DNA of 64,000 nt from CAVQKZ01 sp963837325 (GTDB lineage Bacteria; Actinomycetota; Actinomycetes; Mycobacteriales; Jatrophihabitantaceae), in contig CAWIMV010000001.1 in NCBI GenBank assembly GCA_963837325.1, positions 930,001 through 994,000 on the forward strand, written 5' to 3'. This document shows, one piece after another, positions 16,061 through 24,587 of this stretch. Within the stretch, counting starts at the first letter, position 1; every line of letters starts with the position of its first letter. The notes beneath the pieces were generated by a model. That model searched no databases, was not told where the DNA came from, and saw only the letters and a program-made list of their open reading frames with translations. Position numbers and translations under genes: made by a program.

Positions 16061-17116
16061 GTGAGCGACGCGACGGCCGCGCGCAGCTGGCCGGTCTTGC
16101 TCAGCGCCCTCACCCAGGGCGAGGGGTTGTCGGCCGATGACACCGGCTGGGCCATGGACGAGATCATGAGCGGTGCGGCGTCACCGTCGCAGCTCGCCGC
16201 GTTCGCCGTCCTGCTGCGGGCCAAGGGTGAGACGCCGGATGAGATCGCCGGCCTGGTCCAGACCATGCTCGCCCGGTCTCTGCCGGTCGGGGTCGCCGGC
16301 CAAGCGGTCGATGTGGTTGGTACGGGCGCCGACCGGGCCCATACCGTGAACCTGTCGACCATGGCCGCGCTGGTTGTGGCCGGTTCGGGGCGCCGCGTCG
16401 TCAAGCACGGCAACCGGGCCGCGTCGTCGGCGTGCGGCACCGCCGACGTGCTCGAGGAGCTAGGGGTGGTCATCGATCTGCCCGGCCCGGGTGTCGCCGC
16501 CACCGTCGCGGAAGTCGGCATCGGCTTCTGCTTCGCGCCGGTCTTCCACTCCGGCATGCGCCACGCCGCCGTCACACGCCGCGAGCTCGGGGTGCCGACC
16601 GTTTTCAACTTCCTCGGTCCGCTGACCAATCCGGCCCGGGTCCGCGCGGCGGCCATCGGCTGTGCGGATTCCAGGATGGCGCCGGTGATGGCCGAAGTAC
16701 TGGCCCGACGCGGTGACTGCGCGCTGGTGTTCCGCGGCGACGACGGGCTGGACGAGTTGACGACCACGACGACCTCGAGTGTTTGGGTGGCAGCCGACGG
16801 TGCCGTGACCGCGACCACCTTGGATCCGAGGGCGTTCGGTATCTCGCCCGTGCCCCCCGAGGCGCTGCGCGGCGCGGACCGGGTCTACAACGCCGGGGTC
16901 GTACGGGACGTGCTCGCGGGCGGCGGCGGCCCAGTCCGCGACGCGGTCCTGCTCAATGCGGCTGCTGGCATCGCAGTGCACGACGGACTTGGCCCTGACA
17001 CCCTCGACAGTGCGCTCGCCGGCGGGCTCACGGCCGCGGCCGAGGCGATCGACAGCGGCAACGCGGCCGCCGTGCTGGGCCGATGGGTCGAGTCCAGTCA
17101 GCGAGCCCGCGCCTGA
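16061..17116 (+). CDS. trpD: anthranilate phosphoribosyltransferase
   Basis: A 351-residue TrpD, second step of tryptophan synthesis (anthranilate plus PRPP to phosphoribosyl-anthranilate). Family motifs are the glycine-rich GTGADRAHTVNLSTMAALV (PRPP binding), KHGNRAASSACGTADVLEELG and NFLGPLTNPARV. No other trp gene lies in the window. It starts 8 bp after the pseudo-receiver gene. Confidence 0.96.
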   Translation: MSDATAARSWPVLLSALTQGEGLSADDTGWAMDEIMSGAASPSQLAAFAVLLRAKGETPDEIAGLVQTMLARSLPVGVAGQAVDVVGTGADRAHTVNLSTMAALVVAGSGRRVVKHGNRAASSACGTADVLEELGVVIDLPGPGVAATVAEVGIGFCFAPVFHSGMRHAAVTRRELGVPTVFNFLGPLTNPARVRAAAIGCADSRMAPVMAEVLARRGDCALVFRGDDGLDELTTTTTSSVWVAADGAVTATTLDPRAFGISPVPPEALRGADRVYNAGVVRDVLAGGGGPVRDAVLLNAAAGIAVHDGLGPDTLDSALAGGLTAAAEAIDSGNAAAVLGRWVESSQRARA

Positions 17117-17145
17117 GCCTGTCCCGCGCGCGGGACAATGGGAGC

Positions 17146-18324
17146 ATGTCCGTCCCTGTCGCCAGTCGCGCAGTGCCCCGGCTGGCCGTGGCGGCGTGGG
17201 TCGTGGCGAGTGCGGTGGTTATTGCGCTGGCCGTTGCCGTTGCCCGCTACTTGAATAACTCGCCGAGCGGCGAGCAAGGCGCGCAAGGTGCCATGCCTGG
17301 CATGTCGGGAATGGCCGAGGCCCACCGGCACACCGGTGCGGCGCTGTACCGCGCCGGCAGCGACCCGCTACGCCCGTTGTTCGGCCGGGCCCTCTTCTCG
17401 GCCTGGCAACTCGACGCCGTCGCGCTGGCCCTGCTGGTGCTGGTGGGCGCGTGGTACTTGACCGGCGTTGCTCTGGTGCCGCTGCGGCATCCGGGCGCCC
17501 GCTGGCCGGCCGGCCGCACGATCTCGTTCCTGGCCGGGCTGCTCGTTTGCGCCCTCGCCACAAACGGCAGCATCGCGGTCTACGACCAGGTGCTGTTCAC
17601 CGCGCACATGCTCGGCCATCTCTCACTGCTGATGCTCGCGCCGGCGCTGCTGATCTTCGGGCGGCCGTTGACGCTGGCCCTGAGCGTGAGCACCGAGCCT
17701 CGGCGGGCCCGCATCGAACGCACGGCACGGGGACGCGTCGTCTCGCTGCTGACTGCGCCGCCGGTCGCGCTGGCGAGCTACACGGCCGCCATCGTCGGCA
17801 GCCACCTGACCGGTCTGATGGACACCATCATGCGCACGACCTGGGTCGGTCAGCTGGAACATCTGGTCTACGTCGTGGTTGGTTGTCAGTTCTTCGCCCT
17901 CATCGTCGGCGACGAGCCGATCCGGTGGCGGTTGTCGTCGCCCGCGCGATGGCTGCTGCTCGCCGTGGCGATGGCTGTCGACACGTTCACAGGCGTGGTG
18001 CTGATGCAGGGCACCCGGGCCGTGAGCATGCTGCCGGCGCCGGCGCTGCACGTCAGCGCGCTGTCCGACACCCGGACGGGCGGCGCAATCATGTGGTTCG
18101 GCGGAGACGCGATCATGGCTGCCGTCATGATCGCTCTGGTCATCGGCTGGCTGCGGCGCGTCGATCCGGGCGAGGAGAAGGGGTGGCTGGAACAGGCGCG
18201 CCGGGCCGCCTTCGCCCAACACACCGGTGCGTCCACCGATGACGGGGCGGCCGGGGGCATCGACGACGAGGCCGCGCGTCGCTCCTACAACGAATGGCTG
18301 GCCCAATTGGAGAACCGTCGCTGA
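17146..18324 (+). CDS. CtaG-type (caa3) cytochrome c oxidase assembly protein
   Basis: A 392-residue polytopic protein. An N-terminal helix (about 12-33) precedes a His/Met-rich loop (MPGMSGMAEAHRH, likely copper-interacting), then about seven helices of the caa3_CtaG family with FTAHMLGHLSLLMLAPALL. CtaG-type proteins help deliver copper to the oxidase, which fits the neighbouring respiratory genes. ATG 17146 is chosen over an upstream in-frame start overlapping trpD; GACAAT (17134-17139) is 6 bp before it. It converges on the next gene with 9 bp between stops. Confidence 0.87.
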   Translation: MSVPVASRAVPRLAVAAWVVASAVVIALAVAVARYLNNSPSGEQGAQGAMPGMSGMAEAHRHTGAALYRAGSDPLRPLFGRALFSAWQLDAVALALLVLVGAWYLTGVALVPLRHPGARWPAGRTISFLAGLLVCALATNGSIAVYDQVLFTAHMLGHLSLLMLAPALLIFGRPLTLALSVSTEPRRARIERTARGRVVSLLTAPPVALASYTAAIVGSHLTGLMDTIMRTTWVGQLEHLVYVVVGCQFFALIVGDEPIRWRLSSPARWLLLAVAMAVDTFTGVVLMQGTRAVSMLPAPALHVSALSDTRTGGAIMWFGGDAIMAAVMIALVIGWLRRVDPGEEKGWLEQARRAAFAQHTGASTDDGAAGGIDDEAARRSYNEWLAQLENRR

Positions 18325-18333
18325 ATCGCAGCG

Positions 18334-18612
18334 CTACTCCAGACCGATCGAGAACGTCGCGTCCAAATCGTGGCGCGAATACGCCCGGAAAGCGATGTGA
18401 GTGTCGGTATGCACCACACCGTCGACCTTCGAGAGGCGACCGGCGATCACGTCGGCAATGTCGTCGAACTCGCGCACCCGGACGATCGCAATGAGATCAG
18501 TGTCGCCCGCGACCGAGTAGACCTCGCTGACACCGTCCAGGTCGGCAATTGCCTGGGCGACTTCGGGAATCTTGTCGGCCTCCACGAACACCATCACGAT
18601 CGCAGTGAGCAT
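18334..18612 (-). CDS. Lrp/AsnC ligand-binding (RAM) domain protein without DNA-binding domain
   Basis: A 92-residue stand-alone RAM domain: TAIVMVFVEADKIPEVAQAI, GVSEVYSVAGDTDLIAIVRV and a closing IAFRAYSRHDLD. Full Lrp/AsnC regulators have an N-terminal helix-turn-helix, which is absent here. Such proteins may sense amino acids or partner with full-length regulators. TACGAT (18619-18624) is 6 bp before the ATG, suggesting a leaderless mRNA. Confidence 0.88.
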   Translation of the reverse strand: MLTAIVMVFVEADKIPEVAQAIADLDGVSEVYSVAGDTDLIAIVRVREFDDIADVIAGRLSKVDGVVHTDTHIAFRAYSRHDLDATFSIGLE

Positions 18613-18618
18613 CGCGCC

Positions 18619-18624
18619 ATCGTA
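18619..18624 (-). promoter_or_regulatory. -10 hexamer (TACGAT) of AsnC-like gene
   Basis: TACGAT lies 6 bp before the ATG at 18612. It is divergent from the MarR gene promoter about 100 bp away. Confidence 0.45.
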
Positions 18625-18715
18625 GGCGACGCCAGACCGCTCGCTGATCCCGAAATTTTTGCGATGTCGCTCGCCGGGATCGGCATTTCACCCACCTCTG
18701 TGCCCCGCATGGCGC

Positions 18716-18721
18716 TACGGT
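18716..18721 (+). promoter_or_regulatory. -10 hexamer (TACGGT) of MarR-family gene
   Basis: TACGGT lies 6 bp before the GTG at 18728, with no Shine-Dalgarno. Confidence 0.45.
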
Positions 18722-18727
18722 GACGTC

Positions 18728-19270
18728 GTGACGAGTGTTGAAGCAATCAGCGATGAGGATCTCCTGACCAGTTGGGAACTCGTCACCCGTGCCATAAATC
18801 GCACTCAGGAGCGCGTGCTCTCGCGGATCGAAGACGGCGGGATGCCGCCCCAGTGGTTCACCGCGCTACACCTGCTGCTGCGCAGCAAGGACCACCGGCT
18901 ACCGATGAGCCGACTGGCTCGCGATCTGTCGATGACATCGGGCGGTTTCACCAAGCTCGCAGACCGCATGGGTCAAGAGGGGCTCATCGACCGGCGCGCG
19001 TCCGCTGGCGACCGCCGCGTCGTCTACGCGACGTTGACCGAGGCGGGACTGCGCCAAGCTCGCCGCAGCGAGCGGCAGTACAAGGCCGCGCTGCGCGAAC
19101 ACGTACTCGACGTCCTGTCCGAGCCAACGCTCGTGATGTTGGCCAACACCGTTCGCACCCTTGACGAGGCGTTTGTCGACGCCGGTGACGACGTGCCCGC
19201 CGGTGACGCGCTCGCGCCACGCCGCAAGATGCCTGAGGGTCGGGAGCGCCGCGCTCGAGCACGCGGCTGA
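18728..19270 (+). CDS. MarR-family transcriptional regulator
   Basis: A 180-residue winged-helix regulator. The recognition region is PMSRLARDLSMTSGGFTKLADRMGQEGLI, followed by the wing with the MarR signature RRASAGDRRVVYATLTEAG. The C-terminal helices mediate dimerisation; the tail is Arg-rich. Start GTG 18728 is supported by the leaderless -10. No divergent target operon is obvious. The stretch downstream holds the mini-ORF pair on the opposite strand. Confidence 0.92.
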   Translation: MTSVEAISDEDLLTSWELVTRAINRTQERVLSRIEDGGMPPQWFTALHLLLRSKDHRLPMSRLARDLSMTSGGFTKLADRMGQEGLIDRRASAGDRRVVYATLTEAGLRQARRSERQYKAALREHVLDVLSEPTLVMLANTVRTLDEAFVDAGDDVPAGDALAPRRKMPEGRERRARARG

Positions 19271-19315
19271 TCGCGCCAGCGATTTCACCGAACGTCCCGC
19301 GAATTCTGCTGTGGC

Positions 19316-19336
19316 TTACCAGGTCCAGTTGTTCAT
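19316..19336 (-). CDS. mini-ORF 2, hexapeptide MNNWTW
   Basis: Six codons plus TAA, preceded by GAGAGG with an 8-bp gap, a strong Shine-Dalgarno. The block from ATG to TAA plus GCC is repeated at 19375-19398. The flanks are unrelated, and the only difference is the wobble base of the second codon (AAC versus AAT, both Asn). This pattern suggests the peptide, or its translation, is what is conserved. No downstream gene follows on this strand, so a classical attenuator is not evident. Function unknown. Confidence 0.45.
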   Translation of the reverse strand: MNNWTW

Positions 19337-19377
19337 CAGGTCGACCTCTCTGTGATTTTCCTCGGCTGGGACGCGGC

Positions 19378-19398
19378 TTACCAGGTCCAGTTATTCAT
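19378..19398 (-). CDS. mini-ORF 1, hexapeptide MNNWTW
   Basis: The first copy in the direction of transcription, preceded by GAGGG with a 6-bp gap. It encodes Met-Asn-Asn-Trp-Thr-Trp, identical to the second copy 41 bp downstream. Candidate roles are a peptide signal, a minimal RiPP precursor with a Trp-x-Trp core, or a Trp-codon sensor. No P450, radical-SAM enzyme or transporter lies nearby. It could alternatively be a 24-bp DNA operator repeat. Confidence 0.45.
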   Translation of the reverse strand: MNNWTW

Positions 19399-19818
19399 TT
19401 TTCGCCCTCATCTCGGGATATTTGTGGCGCGCTCTAGGCACGACGGATCGGATTCGCCAGCGCGCCGTTGACGGATGATCATGACTGCGGCACAAAGGCT
19501 CTCGCGGCCTGGCCTCCCCCGAGACCCTGGGCACTGTCCAAGCGCCGTCAGCACCGGTATGCAGATGGCTGGACAAGTGGGCGCCTCAGTCTAACGGCCA
19601 GTGCGCCAGCCGCGGGGCGGCATTTTCATGATCTTTTCTCGTTGTTTCAATCGCCGCCGACGGCAGGAAAATAGTTTCGACCGATCACTGGTGTTATTGA
19701 AATTCGGTCGCGCTTTCTTTCGCGGCCCGACGGAATTCTCTCGATTTCCCACAAGCCCGTTCTGCGCCAAATATCGGCGTACATTTGGGGCACGACCAAA
19801 GCAGGCGAGAGGTCCGGG

Positions 19819-21150
19819 GTGATGACGATAATCGACCGGCGCCTGCACACGCCACAAGCCTGGCGCCCTGGGCGCCCGCGCGGGGTCCCGGGTCGGCTGC
19901 TCGTCATCCTCGTGATCGTCGAGGCCGCGGCGATCACGCTGTTCGTCGCCGCGATGCTCACAACCAGCACGACCAACAGCGACTGGCGGCAGTTTGCGAT
20001 CCTGCTGGGCCTGAGCATCCTGTTCGAAGAAGTCTCGCGCCAGGTGGGCAAGCTCCGTCTGGTCATCAACAGCGATCCGCACGCGGACATGACCTCGGTC
20101 TGGACCTTCGGTGCCGCTCTCGTCCTCCCTGCCGGCGCCGCGGCGCTACTGGCTATGAGCATCGCGGCGCACGTCTGGATCCGCGAGCAACGCGAGGCCG
20201 GAAAGCGGGCCTATCGCAAGGCCTACTCTGCCGCGACCGTCGTACTCGCCTGCCTCGCCGCCAACGCGGTGGCCGGCAATCCCGGCAGCCACCTGTCGAA
20301 CGCCAGCTTCTCCGCCGCCGGCCTGGTCCTGCTCGCTCTCGTCGTTTACACCGCCGTGAACCGTTTCCTCATTTCGGCTGCCGTGCTGCTCTCCGACGGT
20401 CCGCGCACGCTCGCGGTCCTGCTCGGTCGATGGGACGACAACGCGCTGGAGTCGGCCACGTTGTGCATCGGCTATCTGGTCGCCATCGTGCTCGTGAATC
20501 AACCGCTGCTCTGCGCGGTTGCGCTGTTACCGATGCTCCTGTTGCAACGCGGTGCTCTGGTCAGGCAGCTCGAACAGACCGCGACGTTCGACACCAAGAC
20601 GAAGTTGCTCAATCTGTCGGCGTGGCGACAGCTCGCCCAGCGCGAACTTGCACTCACGCAGACCTCGGTCGCCGCGGTGCTGGTGATCGACCTGGACAAC
20701 TTCAAGGCGGTCAACGACGTCCACGGGCATCTCATCGGCGATGCCGCCTTGTTCCAGGTCGGCAAGGCGCTCATGTTCGAACTCCGCAAGGCCGATCTCG
20801 TCGGACGGTTCGGGGGCGAGGAATTCGTGGTGATGTTGCCTGACCTGGACGTCGACGCCGCCTTCGTCATCGCAGAGCGGCTGCGGCTGCGCATCGCCGC
20901 GATCCGGTTGGTCGAGCTCAACGCGCGGCACGTCGACAGCAGCTTCTGCAACCACGTACTGGCCGCATCGGTCGGCGTCGCTGTCTACCCGAGGCACGCC
21001 GGCGAGCTGGGTGGGCTGATCGAGGCCGCCGATCGCGCGTTGTACGTGGCCAAGCGAGGCGGCCGAAACCGAGTTGCGTTCGCGGACGAGACGATCGACG
21101 AGGCGGACCTGCCCGACGCCGGCGAACGGACCGTCCCGCTGGCCGGCTAG
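19819..21150 (+). CDS. membrane-anchored diguanylate cyclase (GGDEF)
   Basis: A 443-residue protein with about six to seven N-terminal transmembrane helices (about 25-235) and a C-terminal GGDEF domain. The active site is GGEEF, preceded by the inhibitory I-site RKAD five residues earlier. Substrate-binding residues are present in LDNFKAVNDVHGH. It should make c-di-GMP with product inhibition. No EAL domain is present. GTG 19819 and ATG 19822 are both possible after GAGAGG. It converges on the exonuclease gene with 3 bp between stops. Confidence 0.93.
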   Translation: MMTIIDRRLHTPQAWRPGRPRGVPGRLLVILVIVEAAAITLFVAAMLTTSTTNSDWRQFAILLGLSILFEEVSRQVGKLRLVINSDPHADMTSVWTFGAALVLPAGAAALLAMSIAAHVWIREQREAGKRAYRKAYSAATVVLACLAANAVAGNPGSHLSNASFSAAGLVLLALVVYTAVNRFLISAAVLLSDGPRTLAVLLGRWDDNALESATLCIGYLVAIVLVNQPLLCAVALLPMLLLQRGALVRQLEQTATFDTKTKLLNLSAWRQLAQRELALTQTSVAAVLVIDLDNFKAVNDVHGHLIGDAALFQVGKALMFELRKADLVGRFGGEEFVVMLPDLDVDAAFVIAERLRLRIAAIRLVELNARHVDSSFCNHVLAASVGVAVYPRHAGELGGLIEAADRALYVAKRGGRNRVAFADETIDEADLPDAGERTVPLAG

Positions 21151-21153
21151 CCC

Positions 21154-22908
21154 TCACCCGGCCGCGCGGGCCGGGCGAGCCACCACGGGCAGCCGACGGC
21201 GGTCGGCGAACGGGTCAGCCGCGGCCCGCACGGCATCCGAACCCAGGAACGCCCGTAGGCCGCCGGCGCCGAACGCGGGCATGGCCCAGGGCTCGCTGGT
21301 GCGTACCAATCGCGTGCCGGGCTGCTCGAGCCAGCGCAAGATGCATTCGGTCTCCTCGGTCAGGGCCAGCGCGCCCGGGACGACCGCGTCAGCCGTGGCG
21401 AGCAGGGATTCGATGACCGGCCACGGCGGCACCCCGCGGGGGGCAACGCCGGCCGCGGTCAGATGGCCGCGGTGCACCACCGCGAGCTCCCATCCGGCAT
21501 CCCCGTCGGGTCGGGCCGCCACCATTACGGCTACCGACCGCAGTGCGGCGAGGCGCTGCATGCGCGCGCAGGCCCGGACGACGGTCGCGATCCGGTCGCG
21601 GACCACGCCCGCCTGTTCGAACCGCTGCTGGTCGGACAGCCGGGCCAGCTTGGCTTGCAGCGGTGCCACCAGTGGACGCACGTCGCCCACCCACGCAGCG
21701 GCGACCAGTTCGGCCAGCGCGCCGTATTCCATGGGCGTCGTGCCGCCTTCGCACGGCGCCGAGCACCGACCGATGCCGGCGAGCGCACAGGCGGCGCGCA
21801 CCGCCCGGCGTACCGACAAGCGGTCGCTGCACTGCCGCAGTGGCACGGCGTCGTGAATTGCATCGCGCACCGTTTCGGCCTGCCGCTGCGAGCGTAGAGG
21901 GCCCAGGTAGGCCGCACCGTCGGCACGGACCTCGCGGACGACGGACAGGCGAGGGAACGCCTCGACCGTGAGCTTGAGCCACATCGACCGTTCCGGATAC
22001 TTCGAGCGACGGTTGTAGCGCGGCTTGTGCGTGGCGATCAGTCGCAGTTCCCGAACCTGAGCCTCCAGCGCGTGTGCGCACTCGATCGCATCGACGCGTT
22101 CGGCCAGGCCGACCATCTCGCCCATGCGGCTGCGGGTCTCGCTGGCGACGAAGTACTGGCGCACCCGCGCGCGAAGGCTGCGGCTGGTGCCGACGTAGAG
22201 CGCCGTGCCCTGGCCGTCGCGGAAGATGTAGACGCCGGGGCCTGCCGGCAGGCCGTCGGCCAGGTGCCGCTTGCGGCGCTGAGCGTCGGAGACCTGCGCG
22301 GTGAACGCCCGCAATTCCGGCAGCGACTGCACGCCGAGATTGCCGAGTCGTGCGATCAGGGCGTGCAGAACGTCGACCGTGGCACGGGCGTCCTCGAGCG
22401 CGCGGTGATTTGGGGTGGTGGCGGCGCTGAAGTAGCCCGCGAGCGTGGCCAGCTTGCAGTTGGGCACTTCGTCGCGGGACAGGATCCGCCGGGCCAGGAT
22501 TGCGGTGTCCACGACGGCGAAGGCGGGCCAGGCGATTGCTTGGGCGCCGCTCGCGGCGCGCAGGAAACCGACGTCGAACGGGGCGTTGTGGGCGACCAGC
22601 ACGCTGCCGCGGGCAAATTCGAGGAAGGAGGGCAGCACAGAGCCGATCGACGGCGCGGTGGCGACCATCGAATCGGTGATGCCGGTGAGCACGCTGACGA
22701 ACGGCGAAATGGGCATGTTGGGCCGCACAAGCGTCTGGAACTCGCCGAGGACCTCGCCGCCGCGTACCTGCACCGCGCCGATCTCGGTTATCGCGTCGGC
22801 TGCCGCGGATCCACCGGTCGTCTCCAGGTCGACGACCGTGAAGGTCGTGGCGCGCAGAGGCTCGGCCAGCTCGTCGAGACTGGTCTGCACGTAGAGCGGC
22901 GACGCCAT
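21154..22908 (-). CDS. DEDDh exonuclease (DnaQ-like) fused to UvrC-like GIY-YIG nuclease
   Basis: A 584-residue fusion (Rv2191 position, from memory). The N-terminal DnaQ domain (about 15-185) has VVDLETTGG (ExoI), AHNAPFDVGFL (ExoII) and NHRALEDARAT (ExoIII). The middle has the GIY-YIG fold in GPGVYIFRDGQGTALYVGTSRSLRARVRQYF, then UvrC-like Cys residues (GRCSAPCEGG) and a UVR-like helix. The C-terminal UvrC RNase H/HhH parts are absent. A role in DNA repair or mobile-DNA processing is likely. TACCGT (22915-22920) lies 6 bp before the ATG. A much longer upstream extension of the frame is not supported. Confidence 0.92.
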   Translation of the reverse strand: MASPLYVQTSLDELAEPLRATTFTVVDLETTGGSAAADAITEIGAVQVRGGEVLGEFQTLVRPNMPISPFVSVLTGITDSMVATAPSIGSVLPSFLEFARGSVLVAHNAPFDVGFLRAASGAQAIAWPAFAVVDTAILARRILSRDEVPNCKLATLAGYFSAATTPNHRALEDARATVDVLHALIARLGNLGVQSLPELRAFTAQVSDAQRRKRHLADGLPAGPGVYIFRDGQGTALYVGTSRSLRARVRQYFVASETRSRMGEMVGLAERVDAIECAHALEAQVRELRLIATHKPRYNRRSKYPERSMWLKLTVEAFPRLSVVREVRADGAAYLGPLRSQRQAETVRDAIHDAVPLRQCSDRLSVRRAVRAACALAGIGRCSAPCEGGTTPMEYGALAELVAAAWVGDVRPLVAPLQAKLARLSDQQRFEQAGVVRDRIATVVRACARMQRLAALRSVAVMVAARPDGDAGWELAVVHRGHLTAAGVAPRGVPPWPVIESLLATADAVVPGALALTEETECILRWLEQPGTRLVRTSEPWAMPAFGAGGLRAFLGSDAVRAAADPFADRRRLPVVARPARAAG

Positions 22909-22914
22909 GCCCGG

Positions 22915-22920
22915 ACGGTA
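22915..22920 (-). promoter_or_regulatory. -10 hexamer (TACCGT) of the DnaQ-UvrC fusion gene
   Basis: TACCGT lies 6 bp before the ATG at 22908. The divergent NYN gene starts at 22988, with TACCCT 8 bp before its ATG. Confidence 0.45.
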
Positions 22921-22987
22921 AGCCGGTGGTCCGACGAAAACGGCGACGACGCGCCCGAGAATCCCGCCCGCCGTACCCTTGGTGGAC

Positions 22988-24295
22988 ATGAGTACCGCCG
23001 CGGCACAACCGGTCGACCCGGTCTCGGTCGTGCTCAACGAGCCTGCGCGGCAGCAGGTGGTCCTGATCGCTGCGGACGTCGTCGGCCGGCTGCCCGTCGA
23101 CGAGGTTCCGCCTGCCCTGCGCACGATCGCACGGTTCACTCCGGCCAAGCGCGCGCGGTTGGGCGGCCCGGCGCTGTCGGCTGCCCTCGACGCCGACGAG
23201 GAATTCCGCGCCAAGGTGGCCGAAGTGGTCACCGAGGCGTCTCCGCAGTTGACCGCCGCAATCCTCGAAAGGACAGCGACCACTGCGTCCGATCCCGTCG
23301 ACACGGCGGTCGTGGCCTACCTGGTCCGGCCGGAGGGCTGGCCCGACCTCGTCGCCCGGGCCAATGCTCAATGGGAGCAGGAGCAGGGTCGCAATGAGGC
23401 CGCCAGCGAACAGCTGGCCGCGCTGCGAGAAGAGCTGGCCGAACTGCGCGGCAAGGCTAAGGCCGAGCCGGCCCGGCTGCGGCGCGCCGTAGAGCAGGCC
23501 GAGGCCGCCACATCGGCCGAGCTCGCCGACCTGCGGCGGCAACTGCGAACTCGCACGGCCGAGGCGCGTGCGGCCACCCGGGTGGCCGAGGAGGCGAAGG
23601 CCGCGCTCACCGAAGCGCAGCGCGCGCTCGAGGCAGCGGCATCTACCCACGAGGCCGAACTGCGCCGCGCGCGGTCGCGGATCGCCGAGCTGGAACGCGC
23701 GGCGGAATCGGCCCGGCGCGGGGCCCGTACCGAACGTGACGTCGACGACGCTCGCCTCTGGCTGCTGATCGGCACCCTCACCGAGGCTGCGGCCGGGATC
23801 CGTCGGGAGCTCTCGCTGCCCGCGCCTTCCGTGCGTCCCGGCGACACGGTCGCCTCTGGCCGCGCCGGCGCCCCGGCGCGGCGGGCCGACGATCCGGCCG
23901 CGCTCGACGGCCTGCTGGCGTTGCCCAACGTGCACCTGATTCTCGACGGCTACAACGTCACCAAGACCGGCTACGGGGAGCTGTCGTTGTCAGATCAACG
24001 CCGGCGGCTGGTCGGCGCGATGGCGACGCTGGCCGGCCGCACCGGCGCGGAGGTGACGATCGCGTTCGACGGGGGCGAGCGCCCGCCGGCCCAGCCAGCC
24101 GTGCCGCGCGGCATCCGCGTGCTGTTCAGCGCCCCCGACGAGATTGCCGACGACCTCATCAGGCGGTTGGTCGCCGCCGAGCCGCCCGGACGCCCCGTTG
24201 TCGTCGTCACCTCCGACCAACAGGTCGTCACCGACGTGCAGCGGGCCGGCGCCTGGACGGTGCCGTCCGCCGTCCTACTCGCGCGCCTCGGGTGA
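22988..24295 (+). CDS. NYN-domain (YacP-like) RNA-processing protein with coiled coil
   Basis: A 435-residue protein. The N-terminal helical region (about 10-110) resembles an actinobacterial all-alpha domain. A long Ala/Glu/Arg coiled coil spans about 125-245. The C-terminal NYN/PIN-like nuclease domain (about 300-430) has HLILDGYNVTKTG, VTIAFDGGERP and VVVVTSDQQV, which carry the acidic metal-binding residues. YacP-type proteins cleave structured RNA. It is divergent from the DnaQ-UvrC gene. The ATG at 22988 is chosen over in-frame TTG/GTG codons just upstream. Confidence 0.87.
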   Translation: MSTAAAQPVDPVSVVLNEPARQQVVLIAADVVGRLPVDEVPPALRTIARFTPAKRARLGGPALSAALDADEEFRAKVAEVVTEASPQLTAAILERTATTASDPVDTAVVAYLVRPEGWPDLVARANAQWEQEQGRNEAASEQLAALREELAELRGKAKAEPARLRRAVEQAEAATSAELADLRRQLRTRTAEARAATRVAEEAKAALTEAQRALEAAASTHEAELRRARSRIAELERAAESARRGARTERDVDDARLWLLIGTLTEAAAGIRRELSLPAPSVRPGDTVASGRAGAPARRADDPAALDGLLALPNVHLILDGYNVTKTGYGELSLSDQRRRLVGAMATLAGRTGAEVTIAFDGGERPPAQPAVPRGIRVLFSAPDEIADDLIRRLVAAEPPGRPVVVVTSDQQVVTDVQRAGAWTVPSAVLLARLG

Positions 24296-24383
24296 GCCAC
24301 GACCGGAACCCGCCGGAAACTGTCAGGGGTCCGACCTAGCTTTCTCACGTCCCCACCGGGCGAATCACTCGAGGAGGTTGATC

Positions 24384-24587
24384 GTGCTCATTGACTGCGA
24401 TATCTGCGACGTACGGGGCCAGGCCTGCCGGGACTGCGTCGTCACCGTGATCCTGAACATTTCGGCCGCTCCCGTCGAGCTGGACGAGGCTGAGTGCACC
24501 GCAGTCGACAGCCTCGCCGCCGCGGGCTTGGTGCCGCCGCTGCGGCTTTTGCCCCAATCGCCGGAAAAAGACCGTGGAGTCGCATGA
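24384..24587 (+). CDS. small conserved actinobacterial protein with CxxC pairs
   Basis: A 67-residue protein. The first 18 residues hold two CxxC pairs (MLIDCDICDVRGQACRDC) that could bind zinc or a cluster; the rest is helical and ends in a Pro-rich tail. The GTG start follows a perfect GAGGAGG with a 6-bp spacer. I recognise it as a short protein often encoded between the UvrC-like/NYN genes and the NlpC/P60 gene in actinobacteria. Its function is unknown. Confidence 0.75.
   Translation: MLIDCDICDVRGQACRDCVVTVILNISAAPVELDEAECTAVDSLAAAGLVPPLRLLPQSPEKDRGVA

Larger units (their letters stand above)
19271..19818. other. 548-bp gene-poor region with twin mini-ORFs and an AT-richer promoter zone
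   Basis: Between the MarR gene and the diguanylate cyclase no normal-length gene is convincing; the open frames of 60-170 codons here have no family features. The left part holds two near-identical 21-bp mini-ORFs on the minus strand (19316-19336 and 19378-19398). The right part (about 19620-19800) is AT-richer than the genome, has an inverted repeat CGACCGA (19678-19684)/TCGGTCG (19704-19710), and a TACATT (19780-19785) that may be the -10 for the cyclase gene. Confidence 0.5.

Noticed and set aside
19313..19398. CRISPR-like repeat
   Set aside because: Only two copies, 24 bp long with a 62-bp period and no cas genes; the conserved unit coincides with a start-to-stop frame.
19391..19576. 61-codon minus-strand frame upstream of the mini-ORFs
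   Set aside because: No recognisable features and a composition unlike real proteins, although its stop overlaps the first mini-ORF start and coupling cannot be fully excluded.
21389..23935. 848-codon open frame overlapping the DnaQ-UvrC and NYN genes
   Set aside because: Arg/Gly/Pro-rich low-complexity translation, overlapping two genes with clear catalytic motifs.
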